Made by a program: the position numbers and the translations under genes
Notes under the pieces: model-generated
The model's database searches: none
What the model was told of the DNA's origin: nothing
The model's input: the letters and a program-made list of their open reading frames with translations, nothing else
NCBI GenBank assembly: GCA_919901705.1
Contig: CAKKPR010000059.1
Location: 1-13,034 of the forward strand
Direction: 5' to 3'
DNA: 13,034 nucleotides
From: Thermodesulfovibrionales bacterium
GTDB taxonomy: Bacteria > Nitrospirota > Thermodesulfovibrionia > Thermodesulfovibrionales > UBA1546
Part shown: in pieces, positions 1 to 6,768 of the stretch
Layout of the letters: each line of letters opens with the position of its first letter
Position numbering within the stretch: position 1 is the stretch's first letter

Positions 1-783
1 AAAGTTATTGAAGAAGGCGGAAAAATTATTCAGGAAACAAGGCTATGGGATTCTGACAGGGGAATCACGGAATCTATGCGCAGCAAGGAAGAAGCTCACG
101 ACTACAGATATTTCCCTGAGCCCGACCTTGTGCCTATGACTGTAGAGCAGAAATGGATTGATGAGATTAAGGCATCATTGCCGGAACTGCCTGATGTGAA
201 GAGAAAGCGTTTTGTATCTGAATTCGGTCTTCCTGAATATGATGCAGACCTTCTCACGTCAGAGAAATCAACAGCCGAATGGTTTGAGAAGGCAGTAAAA
301 CTTGGTGGGGACCCTAAACTAGTCTGCAATTGGATTAAGGGTGAAATAATGAGGCTTTTAAACACAGATGGAAAAACTATGGATGAATGCCCACTAAAAC
401 CCTACCACTTAGTTTACGTGCTTAATCTTATGAGAGATACAAAAATAAATGCCAATGCGGCAAAAATTGTTCTCGAAGATATGTATAAAAATCCAGCCGA
501 TATACATGGTTATGCTGAGCTTGAACTTCCTGCATTTGAAATTGAAGCAGAAGCCCATGTAGAAAAAATTGTAAAAGAAAAAGGCCTTGTGCAGGTCAGC
601 GATAAAGGCGCTATAGAAAAGGCAGTTGATGAAATAATTGCGAAGAGCCCCAAAGAGGTCGAGAGATTTAAGGCAGGAGATGAAAAGCTCCTCGGATTTT
701 TTGTCGGGCAGGTCATGAAGGCAATGAAGGGCAAGGCAAATCCGCAGATGCTCAATGAGATTTTGAAGAAAAAACTTTTGTAA
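1..783 (+). CDS. gatB: Aspartyl/glutamyl-tRNA(Asn/Gln) amidotransferase subunit B, 3' part
   Basis: The reading frame is open from the first base and ends in TAA, giving the last 260 residues of a protein usually near 475 residues; the start lies outside the window. GatB is the kinase/transamidase subunit of GatCAB. It activates Glu-tRNA(Gln) or Asp-tRNA(Asn) in the cytoplasm and amidates it with ammonia delivered from GatA. The family hallmark RSKEEAHDYRYFPEPDLVP is visible at 79-135, at the end of the catalytic domain. The remainder is the helical domain and the C-terminal YqeY-like tRNA-binding tail, which ends in a Lys-rich stretch (GQVMKAMKGKANPQ, then LKKKLL). No frameshift is seen in this part. 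No clear terminator follows, and the next gene starts 68 bp downstream with its own promoter-like sequence. Identification is secure; only the missing 5' end limits it. Confidence 0.97.
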   Translation, partial: KVIEEGGKIIQETRLWDSDRGITESMRSKEEAHDYRYFPEPDLVPMTVEQKWIDEIKASLPELPDVKRKRFVSEFGLPEYDADLLTSEKSTAEWFEKAVKLGGDPKLVCNWIKGEIMRLLNTDGKTMDECPLKPYHLVYVLNLMRDTKINANAAKIVLEDMYKNPADIHGYAELELPAFEIEAEAHVEKIVKEKGLVQVSDKGAIEKAVDEIIAKSPKEVERFKAGDEKLLGFFVGQVMKAMKGKANPQMLNEILKKKLL

Positions 784-812
784 CAACCTCAATTGAAATC
801 ATAGAAATAAAA

Positions 813-840
813 TTGACTCTGTCTGTTATAAACTTATAAA
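813..840 (+). promoter_or_regulatory. Sigma-70-like promoter of the radical SAM gene
   Basis: A TTGACT -35 box (813-818, 5 of 6 to consensus) and a TATAAA -10 box (835-840, 5 of 6) are separated by 16 bp. Transcription would start near 847, only about five bases before the ATG at 852. No Shine-Dalgarno sequence is visible there, so the mRNA would be almost leaderless. The call rests on motif reading only. Confidence 0.5.
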
Positions 841-851
841 CTAACAAAACC

Positions 852-1811
852 ATGGAAAGCACGAAAATAGGCAGCTTTACACGCCTGTCCTACCCGTCAA
901 ATATAATTGTTGACATACATTCTTATTGCAATGCCTCATGCAAAACATGCCCGTACCGCGAATTATCCAAAAAACTTCCGATGGGGATGATGGAAGAAAA
1001 TCTTTTCACAAAGATTATAGACGAGTTTTCCGCGATTGCCAAAAACCATGCGATACGGGGGCATGTGATATTTTGCAATATGGGAGATCCCTTTATAGAC
1101 CCGAATGTCTTTAAAAAAATATCCCATGTTATTAATGCAGGACTGGATTTCATAATCCAAACCAATGCCTTCCTTTTGACCCCTGAGCGCACAGACAAGC
1201 TTATCGCAACAGGCTTTAAAGGGCCAATCTACATAAGCTGTCACGGCATCACCCCTGAAGTTTACCGGCATGTAATGGGACTGGATTTCAATATCACCAT
1301 TAAAAATATCGAATACCTCATCAACCATTACCCTAAAAAAATGATACACATACGCGCCATTCCCTATGAGTGGCCCATGGGAGAAGTCCTCAAGGTAAAA
1401 CGCTACTGGAAAGAGCGGAATGTCTCGGTAAAAATATTTTTGCCCAATTCCCGCACAGGCCTTTTGGACAACTGTGCCTCATGGAACTTAAAATATCCCG
1501 GCAATAAGCTTAAGGGCTGCAAAAAAACCCTGCCCCTGAGAGATATGGTTATTTCTTCTAACGGAGATGTAGTGCTGTGCTGTGAAGATATGGCAAGAAA
1601 GGTAATCCTGGGCAATGTAAAAGAGCGTTCTCTGCAGGAAGTCTGGAATTCTGCTCAGGCCATGGATATCCTGGAAAAAATATTTCTGGGGAAACCAAGC
1701 CCTGATGACTTTATATGCAAGACCTGTGAATTTGGCGTATCAACGCCCTTCAAAAAACTTGTCAAAACCATAGATAATGAGTGTCACCGCCTCTTGAAAT
1801 GCCATATCTGA
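852..1811 (+). CDS. Radical SAM protein with SPASM-type C-terminal domain
   Basis: This 319-residue protein has the radical SAM [4Fe-4S] motif CxxxCxxC at C26, C30 and C33 (within DIHSYCNASCKTCPY). A TIM-barrel core follows. The C-terminal Cys-rich region contains C223, the C243-C244 pair (LCCED), C289 and C292 (ICKTCEFG), then C311 and C317. That layout, with the phrase NGDVVLCCED and an LGNVKERSLQEVWN segment, is typical of SPASM domains, which hold auxiliary Fe-S clusters. Radical SAM/SPASM enzymes cleave S-adenosylmethionine to a 5'-deoxyadenosyl radical and modify peptides, proteins or small molecules. The substrate cannot be read here. No precursor peptide or maturation partner is adjacent, since gatB lies upstream and a tRNA downstream. 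The ATG at 852 is chosen because the Cys motif is only 25 residues in and no later start keeps the N-terminal strand. The superfamily is certain; the specific function is unknown. Confidence 0.9.
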   Translation: MESTKIGSFTRLSYPSNIIVDIHSYCNASCKTCPYRELSKKLPMGMMEENLFTKIIDEFSAIAKNHAIRGHVIFCNMGDPFIDPNVFKKISHVINAGLDFIIQTNAFLLTPERTDKLIATGFKGPIYISCHGITPEVYRHVMGLDFNITIKNIEYLINHYPKKMIHIRAIPYEWPMGEVLKVKRYWKERNVSVKIFLPNSRTGLLDNCASWNLKYPGNKLKGCKKTLPLRDMVISSNGDVVLCCEDMARKVILGNVKERSLQEVWNSAQAMDILEKIFLGKPSPDDFICKTCEFGVSTPFKKLVKTIDNECHRLLKCHI

Positions 1812-1858
1812 TGTGTTGAATTTTTATTTTAAAAATGGCTTTAAATTTCTCCCGGAAG

Positions 1859-1888
1859 TTGATTAAACCCCGTCTTATCAGTTAAAAT
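1859..1888 (+). promoter_or_regulatory. Putative promoter of the serine tRNA gene
   Basis: TTGATT (1859-1864) and TAAAAT (1883-1888) are separated by 18 bp, which would start transcription about 14 bases before the mature tRNA 5' end at 1909. The -10 matches consensus at 5 of 6 positions and the -35 at 4 of 6. The rest of the 97-bp gap from 1812 holds no credible ORF; the longest, from 1835, is only 16 codons. Confidence 0.4.
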
Positions 1889-1908
1889 TTCAGGTACATT
1901 TTTACATT

Positions 1909-1999
1909 GGAGAGGTGACCGAGCGGCTGAAGGTGCACGACTGGAAATCGTGTGTGCGCTAATCCCGCACCCAGGGTTCAAATCCCTGCCTCTCCGCCA
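1909..1999 (+). tRNA. tRNA-Ser (anticodon GGA)
   Basis: A complete cloverleaf can be drawn. The acceptor stem GGAGAGG (1909-1915) pairs perfectly with CCTCTCC (1989-1995). The discriminator base is G1996 and CCA (1997-1999) is encoded. The anticodon stem CACGA/TCGTG encloses the 7-nt loop CTGGAAA, with anticodon GGA at 1943-1945, reading UCC and UCU codons. A long variable arm closed by GTGCG/CGCAC marks it as class II, as expected for serine. The T-arm has CAGGG-TTCAAAT-CCCTG. There is no integrase gene nearby, so no sign that it serves as an attachment site. Confidence 0.97.
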
Positions 2000-2016
2000 T
2001 AAAAAAACAGTGAGCA

Positions 2017-2069
2017 GGGGTTAGGGATTAGGGGTTAGTAAAAATTTCCTGTCCCACAAGTACTAACCC
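2017..2069 (+). repeat. 7-bp G-rich degenerate array with inverted arm
   Basis: Three consecutive heptamers, GGGGTTA, GGGATTA and GGGGTTA, run from 2017 to 2037 just after the tRNA. The end of the array, GGGTTAGTA (2032-2040), is exactly repeated in inverted orientation as TACTAACCC (2061-2069), so a hairpin with a 20-nt loop can form. Short-period arrays of similar style occur upstream of dnaX (8-bp period) and inside dnaX (7-bp period). No ORF with coding features covers this gap. Confidence 0.7.
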
Positions 2070-2080
2070 GATTTCTCGCT

Positions 2081-2154
2081 GTCATTGCGAGGTCATTCTG
2101 ACCGTGGCAATCCAATTCTAAAAAGAGAGATTGCTTCGCTTCGCTCGCAATGAC
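2081..2154 (+). repeat. REP/MITE-like palindromic element
   Basis: The termini GTCATTGCGAG (2081-2091) and CTCGCAATGAC (2144-2154) are perfect 11-bp inverted repeats. A second nested pair, GCAATC (2107-2112) and GATTGC (2129-2134), lies inside, so the 74-bp unit can fold into an interrupted cruciform or hairpin. Elements with CATTGCGAG ends are, from general experience, dispersed intergenic palindromes in many bacteria; copy number in this genome cannot be seen. It sits 20 bp before the adaptor gene, so it would fall in or near that operon's leader and may hide or supply its promoter. Confidence 0.75.
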
Positions 2155-2174
2155 AATTTAAAGGAAAATGAATA

Positions 2175-3392
2175 ATGGCTAATGAAGACCTTTCAAAGCT
2201 GAAGATAGACAAGACTGAATCAGCATTTCATGCAAAGAAAAAAAAGGGATGGTTCCGCTGGGTTTTGCTTGCGGTCGTTCTTGCGCTGATAGTCTTTCTT
2301 TATTCCTCAGGCATATTCACGTCTGCCATAAATGTTGAGGTCACATCTGTTTCTCAGGTCTATCCTTCCCAGACTTTTACATTACTTAACGCAAGCGGAT
2401 ATGTAGTTGCACAGAGAAAGGCCGCGGTTGCATCCAAACTTACAGGCCGCCTTGTATCAATATCAGTTGAGGAAGGAAGCATTGTAAAAAAAGGAGACAT
2501 AATTGCACGCCTTGAAAGCGATGATGCAGCTGCATTAAAAGACCAGGCAGCGGCAAATTTAAATATTGCATATTCGAATCTTGAGCAGGCAAAGGCAGAG
2601 CTTAATGAAGCAACACTTTCTTTTAATCGCAACAAGGAGTTGTTTGAACAGGGACTGGTTACAAAGGCTGAGCATGACGCTTCAGAGGCACGATATAAAA
2701 AAGCAATTGCGGCAGTCAAGGGCGCTGAAGGTGCAATTAAGGCAAATCAGGCCGCATTGCAGGGAGCCAGGGTGTCTCTGGAATATTCAACGATACGAGC
2801 GCCTTTTGATGCTGTGGTTCTGACAAAAAATGCTGATATCGGAGATATTGTAACGCCATTGGGTGCAGCAGCAAATGCAAAGGCATCTGTTGTAACTATT
2901 GCTGACATGAACTCACTCCAGGTTGAGGTTGATGTCTCTGAATCCAATCTCCAGAATGTGAAGATGGGACAGCCCTGCGAGATTCAGCTCGATGCATTGC
3001 CTGATTCACGCCTCCGCGGGGAAGTGCATATGATCGTGCCGACAGCTGACAGAACAAAGGCTACGGTTCTCATAAAAGTGCGGTTCATTGATAAGGACAA
3101 ACGCATATTGCCGGAGATGAGTGCAAAGGCGGCTTTTTTAAGCAGGCCTGTGACGCCTGAAGAGCAAAAACCGCGCATTGCTGTTAACCCGGCATCTGTT
3201 ATTACCAGAAACAACAAAAAAATGGTGCTTCTCGTAAAAGAGAGCAAGGCAGTTGAGACTCCGGTAAAAACAGGCGAACAAATCGGCGATATGATAGAAG
3301 TCCTTGACGGCGTAAAACCGGGAGACAGAATAATTGCCAAACCCTCTGATAAATTAAAAAACGGCTCAAGGATAAAGATTGCTGAAAAATAG
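2175..3392 (+). CDS. HlyD/MacA-type periplasmic adaptor subunit of an ABC efflux system
   Basis: The 405-residue protein begins with a cytosolic, Lys-rich segment (AKKKKG, 20-25) and one membrane anchor at about 27-48, so the rest is periplasmic. A biotinyl-lipoyl-like half-motif (ASKLTGRLVSISVEEGSIVK) sits at about 86-105. An alpha-helical coiled-coil hairpin rich in Ala, Lys and Glu spans about 116-205. The returning half (STIRAPFDAVV) and beta-barrel and membrane-proximal regions follow (about 240-405). Adaptors of this kind bridge an inner-membrane MacB- or LolCDE-like ABC transporter to an outer-membrane TolC-type duct. An AAAGGA sequence at about 2160-2165 serves as ribosome-binding site for the ATG at 2175. 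The gene is first of four; its TAG is immediately followed by the ATPase start. No TolC homologue is present in the window. The transported substrate is not predictable. Confidence 0.92.
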   Translation: MANEDLSKLKIDKTESAFHAKKKKGWFRWVLLAVVLALIVFLYSSGIFTSAINVEVTSVSQVYPSQTFTLLNASGYVVAQRKAAVASKLTGRLVSISVEEGSIVKKGDIIARLESDDAAALKDQAAANLNIAYSNLEQAKAELNEATLSFNRNKELFEQGLVTKAEHDASEARYKKAIAAVKGAEGAIKANQAALQGARVSLEYSTIRAPFDAVVLTKNADIGDIVTPLGAAANAKASVVTIADMNSLQVEVDVSESNLQNVKMGQPCEIQLDALPDSRLRGEVHMIVPTADRTKATVLIKVRFIDKDKRILPEMSAKAAFLSRPVTPEEQKPRIAVNPASVITRNNKKMVLLVKESKAVETPVKTGEQIGDMIEVLDGVKPGDRIIAKPSDKLKNGSRIKIAEK

Positions 3393-4094
3393 ATGGAAAC
3401 AAAAACAGCTATTGTTCAGATAAAAAACCTCTTTAAATCCTACAAGCGCGGCAGCCAGATAATCCCTGTTCTGCAGGACATCACTCTTGATATCGCTGAC
3501 AATGAATTTATGGCATTGATGGGCCCTTCCGGCTCAGGCAAAAGCACATTATTAAACCTTATCGCCGGCATTGACAAGGTTGACTCAGGGAGCGTAAGTA
3601 TAGAAGGCATTGACATTACTTCGCTCTCTGAGACCGAGCTTGCAAAATGGCGAAGCTCGCACGTAGGCTTCATATTCCAGTTCTATAATCTCATACCCGT
3701 GCTTACTGCATTTGAAAATGTTGAGCTTCCACTGCTTCTTACCGGCCTTTCAAGAAAAGAGCGTAAAGAACATGTAAGAATGGCTTTGCAGATAGTCAAT
3801 CTTACCGACCGTATGGACCACTATCCGTCCCAGTTGTCAGGCGGGCAGCAGCAGCGCGTTGCAATTGCACGCGCATTTGTCAGTGACCCCGCAATACTCG
3901 TTGCTGATGAGCCAACAGGAGATTTAGACCGCGTATCTGCAAAAGAGATACTGGACCTCATGGAAAGGCTCGTGCATGAACTCGGGAAAACAATAATAAT
4001 GGTTACCCATGACCCGCGCGCAGCCGAGAAGGCGCATATCATCAGGCATCTGGACAAGGGTGTGTTAAATGCAAATACTCAAGCTGCTTCTTAA
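3393..4094 (+). CDS. ABC transporter ATP-binding protein, MacB/LolD type
   Basis: This 233-residue nucleotide-binding domain is complete: Walker A GPSGSGKST (44-52), Q-loop Q96 in the segment IFQFYNLIP, signature LSGGQQQR (148-155), Walker B ILVADEPTGDLD (168-179) and H-loop THD with H206. The Q-loop context and the GDLD after Walker B are typical of the MacB/LolD/FtsE group, which works with FtsX-type permeases as mechanotransmission pumps rather than conventional transporters. The start codon directly abuts the adaptor stop with no clear Shine-Dalgarno sequence, which suggests translational coupling. The 3' end overlaps the first permease gene by 26 bp. ATP hydrolysis in the cytoplasm would drive conformational changes in the two permeases. 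The specific substrate is unknown. Confidence 0.95.
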   Translation: METKTAIVQIKNLFKSYKRGSQIIPVLQDITLDIADNEFMALMGPSGSGKSTLLNLIAGIDKVDSGSVSIEGIDITSLSETELAKWRSSHVGFIFQFYNLIPVLTAFENVELPLLLTGLSRKERKEHVRMALQIVNLTDRMDHYPSQLSGGQQQRVAIARAFVSDPAILVADEPTGDLDRVSAKEILDLMERLVHELGKTIIMVTHDPRAAEKAHIIRHLDKGVLNANTQAAS

Positions 4095-5226
4095 AAATTC
4101 TTTCAGGCACAAGCTCCGCACCTCTCTTACAGTTTTCGGAATTACGATTGCCATACTTGCCTTTGGCCTTTTAAGAACTGTTGTAAGTGCATGGTACGCC
4201 GGCGTTGAAGCCTCCTCTGCCACACGGCTGATTACAAGAAATTCCATATCCATCATATTTTTTCTGCCATTGTCTTATAAAGAAAAGATACGGCAGATAC
4301 CTGGCGTAAAGAATATCTCTTATTCCTGTTGGTTTGGCGGCATTTACATCTCTGAAAAAAATTTCATCCCCAATTTTGCTGTAGATGCAAAGACCGTTTT
4401 TGAACTCTGGCCTGAATTTGTGCTGACTGATAAGCAGAAAAATGATTTTCTGCATGACAGAAAGGCATGCGTTGCAGGCAGAAAGATTGCTGAAAAATAC
4501 GGCTGGAAAATAGGAGATACGATAACCCTCAGAGGAACAATATTCCCCGGCAACTGGGACTTTACATTAAGAGGCATTTATAAAGGTGCATATAAGAGCT
4601 CTGACGAAACGCAATTTTTCTTCCACTGGGATTATCTTAATGAGTCTATGAAAAAGACCTCTCCTAACCGGGCTGACCAGGTCGGCTGGTATGTAGTTGG
4701 AGTGAAAAACCCTGACCTGGCTGCTGATGTGGCTGCTGCAATTGATAAAACATTCAAAAACTCTTTGGCAGAAACCATAACAGAAACTGAGAAGGCATTT
4801 CAGCAGGGCTTTGTCTCGATGACAGAGGCCATCGTCATTGCCGTCCGGATAGTCTCATTTGTCGTGATAATAATTATTATGGCTGTTATGGCAAATACCA
4901 TGGCAATGACAGCAAGGGAACGCATCGGAGAATATGCGATAATGAAAACACTCGGTTTCGGCGAATGGCATATTGCAGGGCTGATATTCGGCGAGTCACT
5001 TATAATTGCGTTCACTGGATGTGCCTTCGGAATTGCTGCAACATACCCTGCTGCAAATGCATTCGGTGATGCAATGAGCACATATTTCCCTATATTTAAT
5101 GTACAGAGTGAGACTATCTATATGGATATAGCTGCGTCATTAGTAGTAGGCCTTGTTGCAGCAGTCTTCCCTGCATGGCGTGCAGTGAAACTCAGCATTG
5201 CTGACGGGCTGAGGAGGATTGGATAA
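4069..5226 (+). CDS. FtsX-like ABC permease, first of two (MacB/LolC/E type)
   Basis: The 385-residue protein has the FtsX/MacB layout: a short basic N-terminus (LLLKNSFRHKLRTSL), a first membrane helix at about 18-38, and a large periplasmic MacB_PCD-like domain at about 45-250. Three membrane helices follow at about 256-278, 303-327 and 352-371. The C-terminus AWRAVKLSIADGLRRIG resembles the coupling region and ends of FtsX-fold permeases (PxxRAxxxxxxxxLR). The TAREREIGEYAIMKTLGF-like segment after the second helix is the conserved cytosolic loop. The ATG at 4069 lies inside the ATPase gene and its TAA overlaps the ATG of the next gene (TAATG), so all three are probably translated as a coupled unit. 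It would form a heterodimer with the second permease. Confidence 0.92.
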   Translation: MQILKLLLKNSFRHKLRTSLTVFGITIAILAFGLLRTVVSAWYAGVEASSATRLITRNSISIIFFLPLSYKEKIRQIPGVKNISYSCWFGGIYISEKNFIPNFAVDAKTVFELWPEFVLTDKQKNDFLHDRKACVAGRKIAEKYGWKIGDTITLRGTIFPGNWDFTLRGIYKGAYKSSDETQFFFHWDYLNESMKKTSPNRADQVGWYVVGVKNPDLAADVAAAIDKTFKNSLAETITETEKAFQQGFVSMTEAIVIAVRIVSFVVIIIIMAVMANTMAMTARERIGEYAIMKTLGFGEWHIAGLIFGESLIIAFTGCAFGIAATYPAANAFGDAMSTYFPIFNVQSETIYMDIAASLVVGLVAAVFPAWRAVKLSIADGLRRIG

Positions 5227-6392
5227 TGAAAATTCCGTTCTCATACAGTTTCCGTAACCTCTGGACAAGAAGGCTCACGACAATACTTACGGCCTCGGGC
5301 ATGGCATTGGTTGTCTTTGTCTTTGCTTCAGTTTTGATGCTCGCCGAGGGGCTCAGGAAAACTCTGGTTGAGACCGGCTCTTATGATAATGTCGTTGTAA
5401 TCCGCAAGGCGTCGAATTCCGAGGTAATGAGCGGGGTAGACCGGTTGCAGGCCTCCGTGATAGAGAGCCAGCCGGAGATTGCCCTAGGAGAAAACGGCAA
5501 AAGGCTTCTGGCAAAAGAAATAGTTATATTGGTAAGCCTCTCAAGAAGGGGAAGCGATAAGCCTTCCCTGATTCAGTTAAGGGGGGTTGACGAATCTTCA
5601 CTGCCTTTGCGGCCTCAGGTTAAGCTGATAAAAGGCCGTATGCCGAGGCATGGCTCGTCTGAAATCCTTGCGGCTTCGGGCATAGCCAGGAGATTTAAAG
5701 GCGGAGGACTCGGAGAGACACTGCGCTTTGCGATGCGGGACTGGACAGTTGTCGGAATATTTGATGCAGGCAATACCGGATACAACTCCGAGATATGGGG
5801 AGATGCAGACCAGTTCATGCAGGCATTCCGCAGGCCTGTCTATTCATCAGTGCTTTTTAAGCTGCGCGACTCCCCGGAATTCCAGGGATTCAAAGAGAGG
5901 ATAGAGAGCGACCCGCGCCTCACACTCGAGGCAAAAAGGGAAACAAGATACTACACGGACCAGTCAGAGATGATGGCAACATTTTTAAGTATTCTCGGCT
6001 TGTCGCTTACAATAATCTTCTCCCTCGGGGCTGTTGTCGGCGCCATGATTACTATGTATGCGGCAGTAGCTAACCGCACAGATGAGATCGGCACTCTCCG
6101 AGCACTAGGGTTTCAGAGGCGGAATATCCTTGTGGCATTTCTCATTGAATCTCTGCTTCTCAGTCTTATAGGCGGATGCGCCGGGCTGCTCTTTGCTTCT
6201 TTCATGCAGTTTCTTACGATCTCGACTATGAACTGGCAGACCTTCTCTGAACTTGCTTTCTCATTTTCACTGACCTTTGGAATTGTTTACAAATCTCTGC
6301 TTTTTTCACTCATCATGGGTTTTATAGGCGGAGTGCTTCCTGCATTCAGGGCAGCACACATGAATATCGTTGACTCTTTAAGGGCTGCCTGA
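5226..6392 (+). CDS. FtsX-like ABC permease, second of two
   Basis: This 388-residue protein has the same four-helix plan as its neighbour. The first helix is at about 17-40 (TILTASGMALVVFVFASVLM) and an extracytoplasmic domain follows. A helix at about 250-280 leads into the conserved loop ANRTDEIGTLRALGFQRRNI; two more helices and a terminal FRAAHMNIVDSLRAA follow. The sequence is clearly diverged from the first permease, so this is a heteromeric pair (as in LolC/LolE) rather than a recent duplication. The start overlaps the preceding stop by one base. Nothing in the operon points to a lipoprotein chaperone (LolA/B), so a general MacAB-like role is as likely as lipoprotein sorting. A possible terminator follows six bases after its stop. 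Confidence 0.92.
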   Translation: MKIPFSYSFRNLWTRRLTTILTASGMALVVFVFASVLMLAEGLRKTLVETGSYDNVVVIRKASNSEVMSGVDRLQASVIESQPEIALGENGKRLLAKEIVILVSLSRRGSDKPSLIQLRGVDESSLPLRPQVKLIKGRMPRHGSSEILAASGIARRFKGGGLGETLRFAMRDWTVVGIFDAGNTGYNSEIWGDADQFMQAFRRPVYSSVLFKLRDSPEFQGFKERIESDPRLTLEAKRETRYYTDQSEMMATFLSILGLSLTIIFSLGAVVGAMITMYAAVANRTDEIGTLRALGFQRRNILVAFLIESLLLSLIGGCAGLLFASFMQFLTISTMNWQTFSELAFSFSLTFGIVYKSLLFSLIMGFIGGVLPAFRAAHMNIVDSLRAA

Positions 6393-6397
6393 GATTT

Positions 6398-6435
6398 AAT
6401 ATCGTTTCAGCGCTATCGCGGCGTATGATATTTTT
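6398..6435 (+). terminator. Candidate intrinsic terminator of the efflux operon
   Basis: AATATC (6398-6403) and GATATT (6427-6432) are perfect inverted repeats around a GC-rich centre that can pair partly (CGC/GCG). A T-rich run follows. The outer stem is only six AT-rich pairs, so it may be weak. Its place just after the last operon stop supports the call. Confidence 0.4.
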
Positions 6436-6492
6436 AATTTTGGTGGAGAGTTTTTTTAAAAGAGAGACAACCCCAAATAAAGACAGATATGC

Positions 6493-6498
6493 TAAAAT
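6493..6498 (+). promoter_or_regulatory. Extended -10 promoter upstream of the SRP RNA
   Basis: The -10 box TAAAAT is preceded by TGC, giving the extended form TGnTAAAAT within TATGCTAAAATA. No good -35 lies at the right distance, which extended -10 promoters tolerate. Transcription would start near 6505, about 45 bases before the first SRP RNA helix, so a 5' trimming step or a longer primary transcript is implied. A similar TATGCTA core precedes the small gene at 10808. Confidence 0.45.
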
Positions 6499-6510
6499 AC
6501 ATAACTTAAA

Positions 6511-6540
6511 AACAGTGAATGATTTCTGTTATTCATTGTT
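6511..6540 (+). promoter_or_regulatory. AT-rich hairpin between the putative promoter and the SRP RNA
   Basis: AACAGTGAAT (6511-6520) and ATTCATTGTT (6531-6540) can form a 10-bp stem with one G-U pair and a 10-nt loop; three more T's follow, making five T's in a row. It could be a weak terminator or attenuator, or a processing signal trimming the SRP RNA precursor. The structure is seen directly; the role is inferred. Confidence 0.45.
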
Positions 6541-6549
6541 TTTCTGCAG

Positions 6550-6652
6550 CCAGGGGATGGCCCTGCGCAGCAGAGTGGTGTGAACCCCACCAGGTCCGGA
6601 AGGAAGCAATGGTAAGCATTTTCTCTGGGTGCCGCAGCAAGTTGTCCCCTGG
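6550..6652 (+). ncRNA. ffs: Signal recognition particle RNA, small bacterial type (4.5S)
   Basis: The ends CCAGGGGA (6550-6557) and TCCCCTGG (6645-6652) pair perfectly to close a hairpin of about 103 nt. The apex carries the universally conserved Ffh-binding element: GTCC, the GGAA tetraloop at 6598-6601, GGA, then AAGCA, bracketed by AGGTCCGGAAGGAAGCA (6592-6608). It lacks the Alu domain of the large Gram-positive form. SRP RNA with Ffh targets nascent membrane proteins to FtsY. Placement immediately upstream of dnaX is a recurring bacterial arrangement. A 69-codon ORF running through it (6519-6728) is not a gene. No terminator is seen between it and dnaX, so read-through and processing are possible. 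Confidence 0.95.
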
Positions 6653-6673
6653 TTGGAGAAAGGTAAAACAGCA

Positions 6674-6758
6674 GGGTTCAAGGATTCAAGGGTTTAAGGG
6701 TTCAAGGGGACGTATTATTTTACCTTAACCGCTTGACCCCTCAGACCCTTGGCCCCTC
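6674..6758 (+). repeat. Inverted pair of 8-bp G-rich arrays before dnaX
   Basis: Four head-to-tail octamers, GGGTTCAA, GGATTCAA, GGGTTTAA and GGGTTCAA, occupy 6674-6705, with GGGG continuing the pattern. After a spacer, 6733-6756 contains degenerate octamers of the same unit in reverse orientation; the minus strand reads GGGGCCAA, GGGTCTGA, GGGGTCAA. The two arms can pair imperfectly. The right arm ends about 10 bases before the dnaX start, where no Shine-Dalgarno sequence is visible, so a folded leader might affect dnaX translation. The structure is clear; function is unknown. Confidence 0.75.
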
Positions 6759-6768
6759 TTTAAACTTT

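Noticed and set aside
1835..1885. 16-codon ORF after the radical SAM gene as a precursor peptide
   Set aside because: Too short, no ribosome-binding site, and no leader/core features.
1909..1999. tRNA-Ser as an integration site
   Set aside because: No integrase gene and no repeat of the tRNA 3' end is found in the window.
2017..2154. CRISPR array
   Set aside because: Units are 7 bp with no spacers, and no cas gene is present.
6674..6709. G-quadruplex as the main function of the G-rich array
   Set aside because: One of the G-runs has only two G's and the loops are 5-6 nt or longer, so the potential is weak; the inverted arms explain the region better.
6519..6728. 69-codon plus-strand ORF
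   Set aside because: It runs straight through the SRP RNA and the 8-bp array, and its translation has no protein-like character.
6733..6768. Upstream TTG start for DnaX adding 12 residues
   Set aside because: The extra residues are encoded by the inverted repeat arm, and the ATG at 6769 gives the standard family N-terminus MSYLVLARKWRP.
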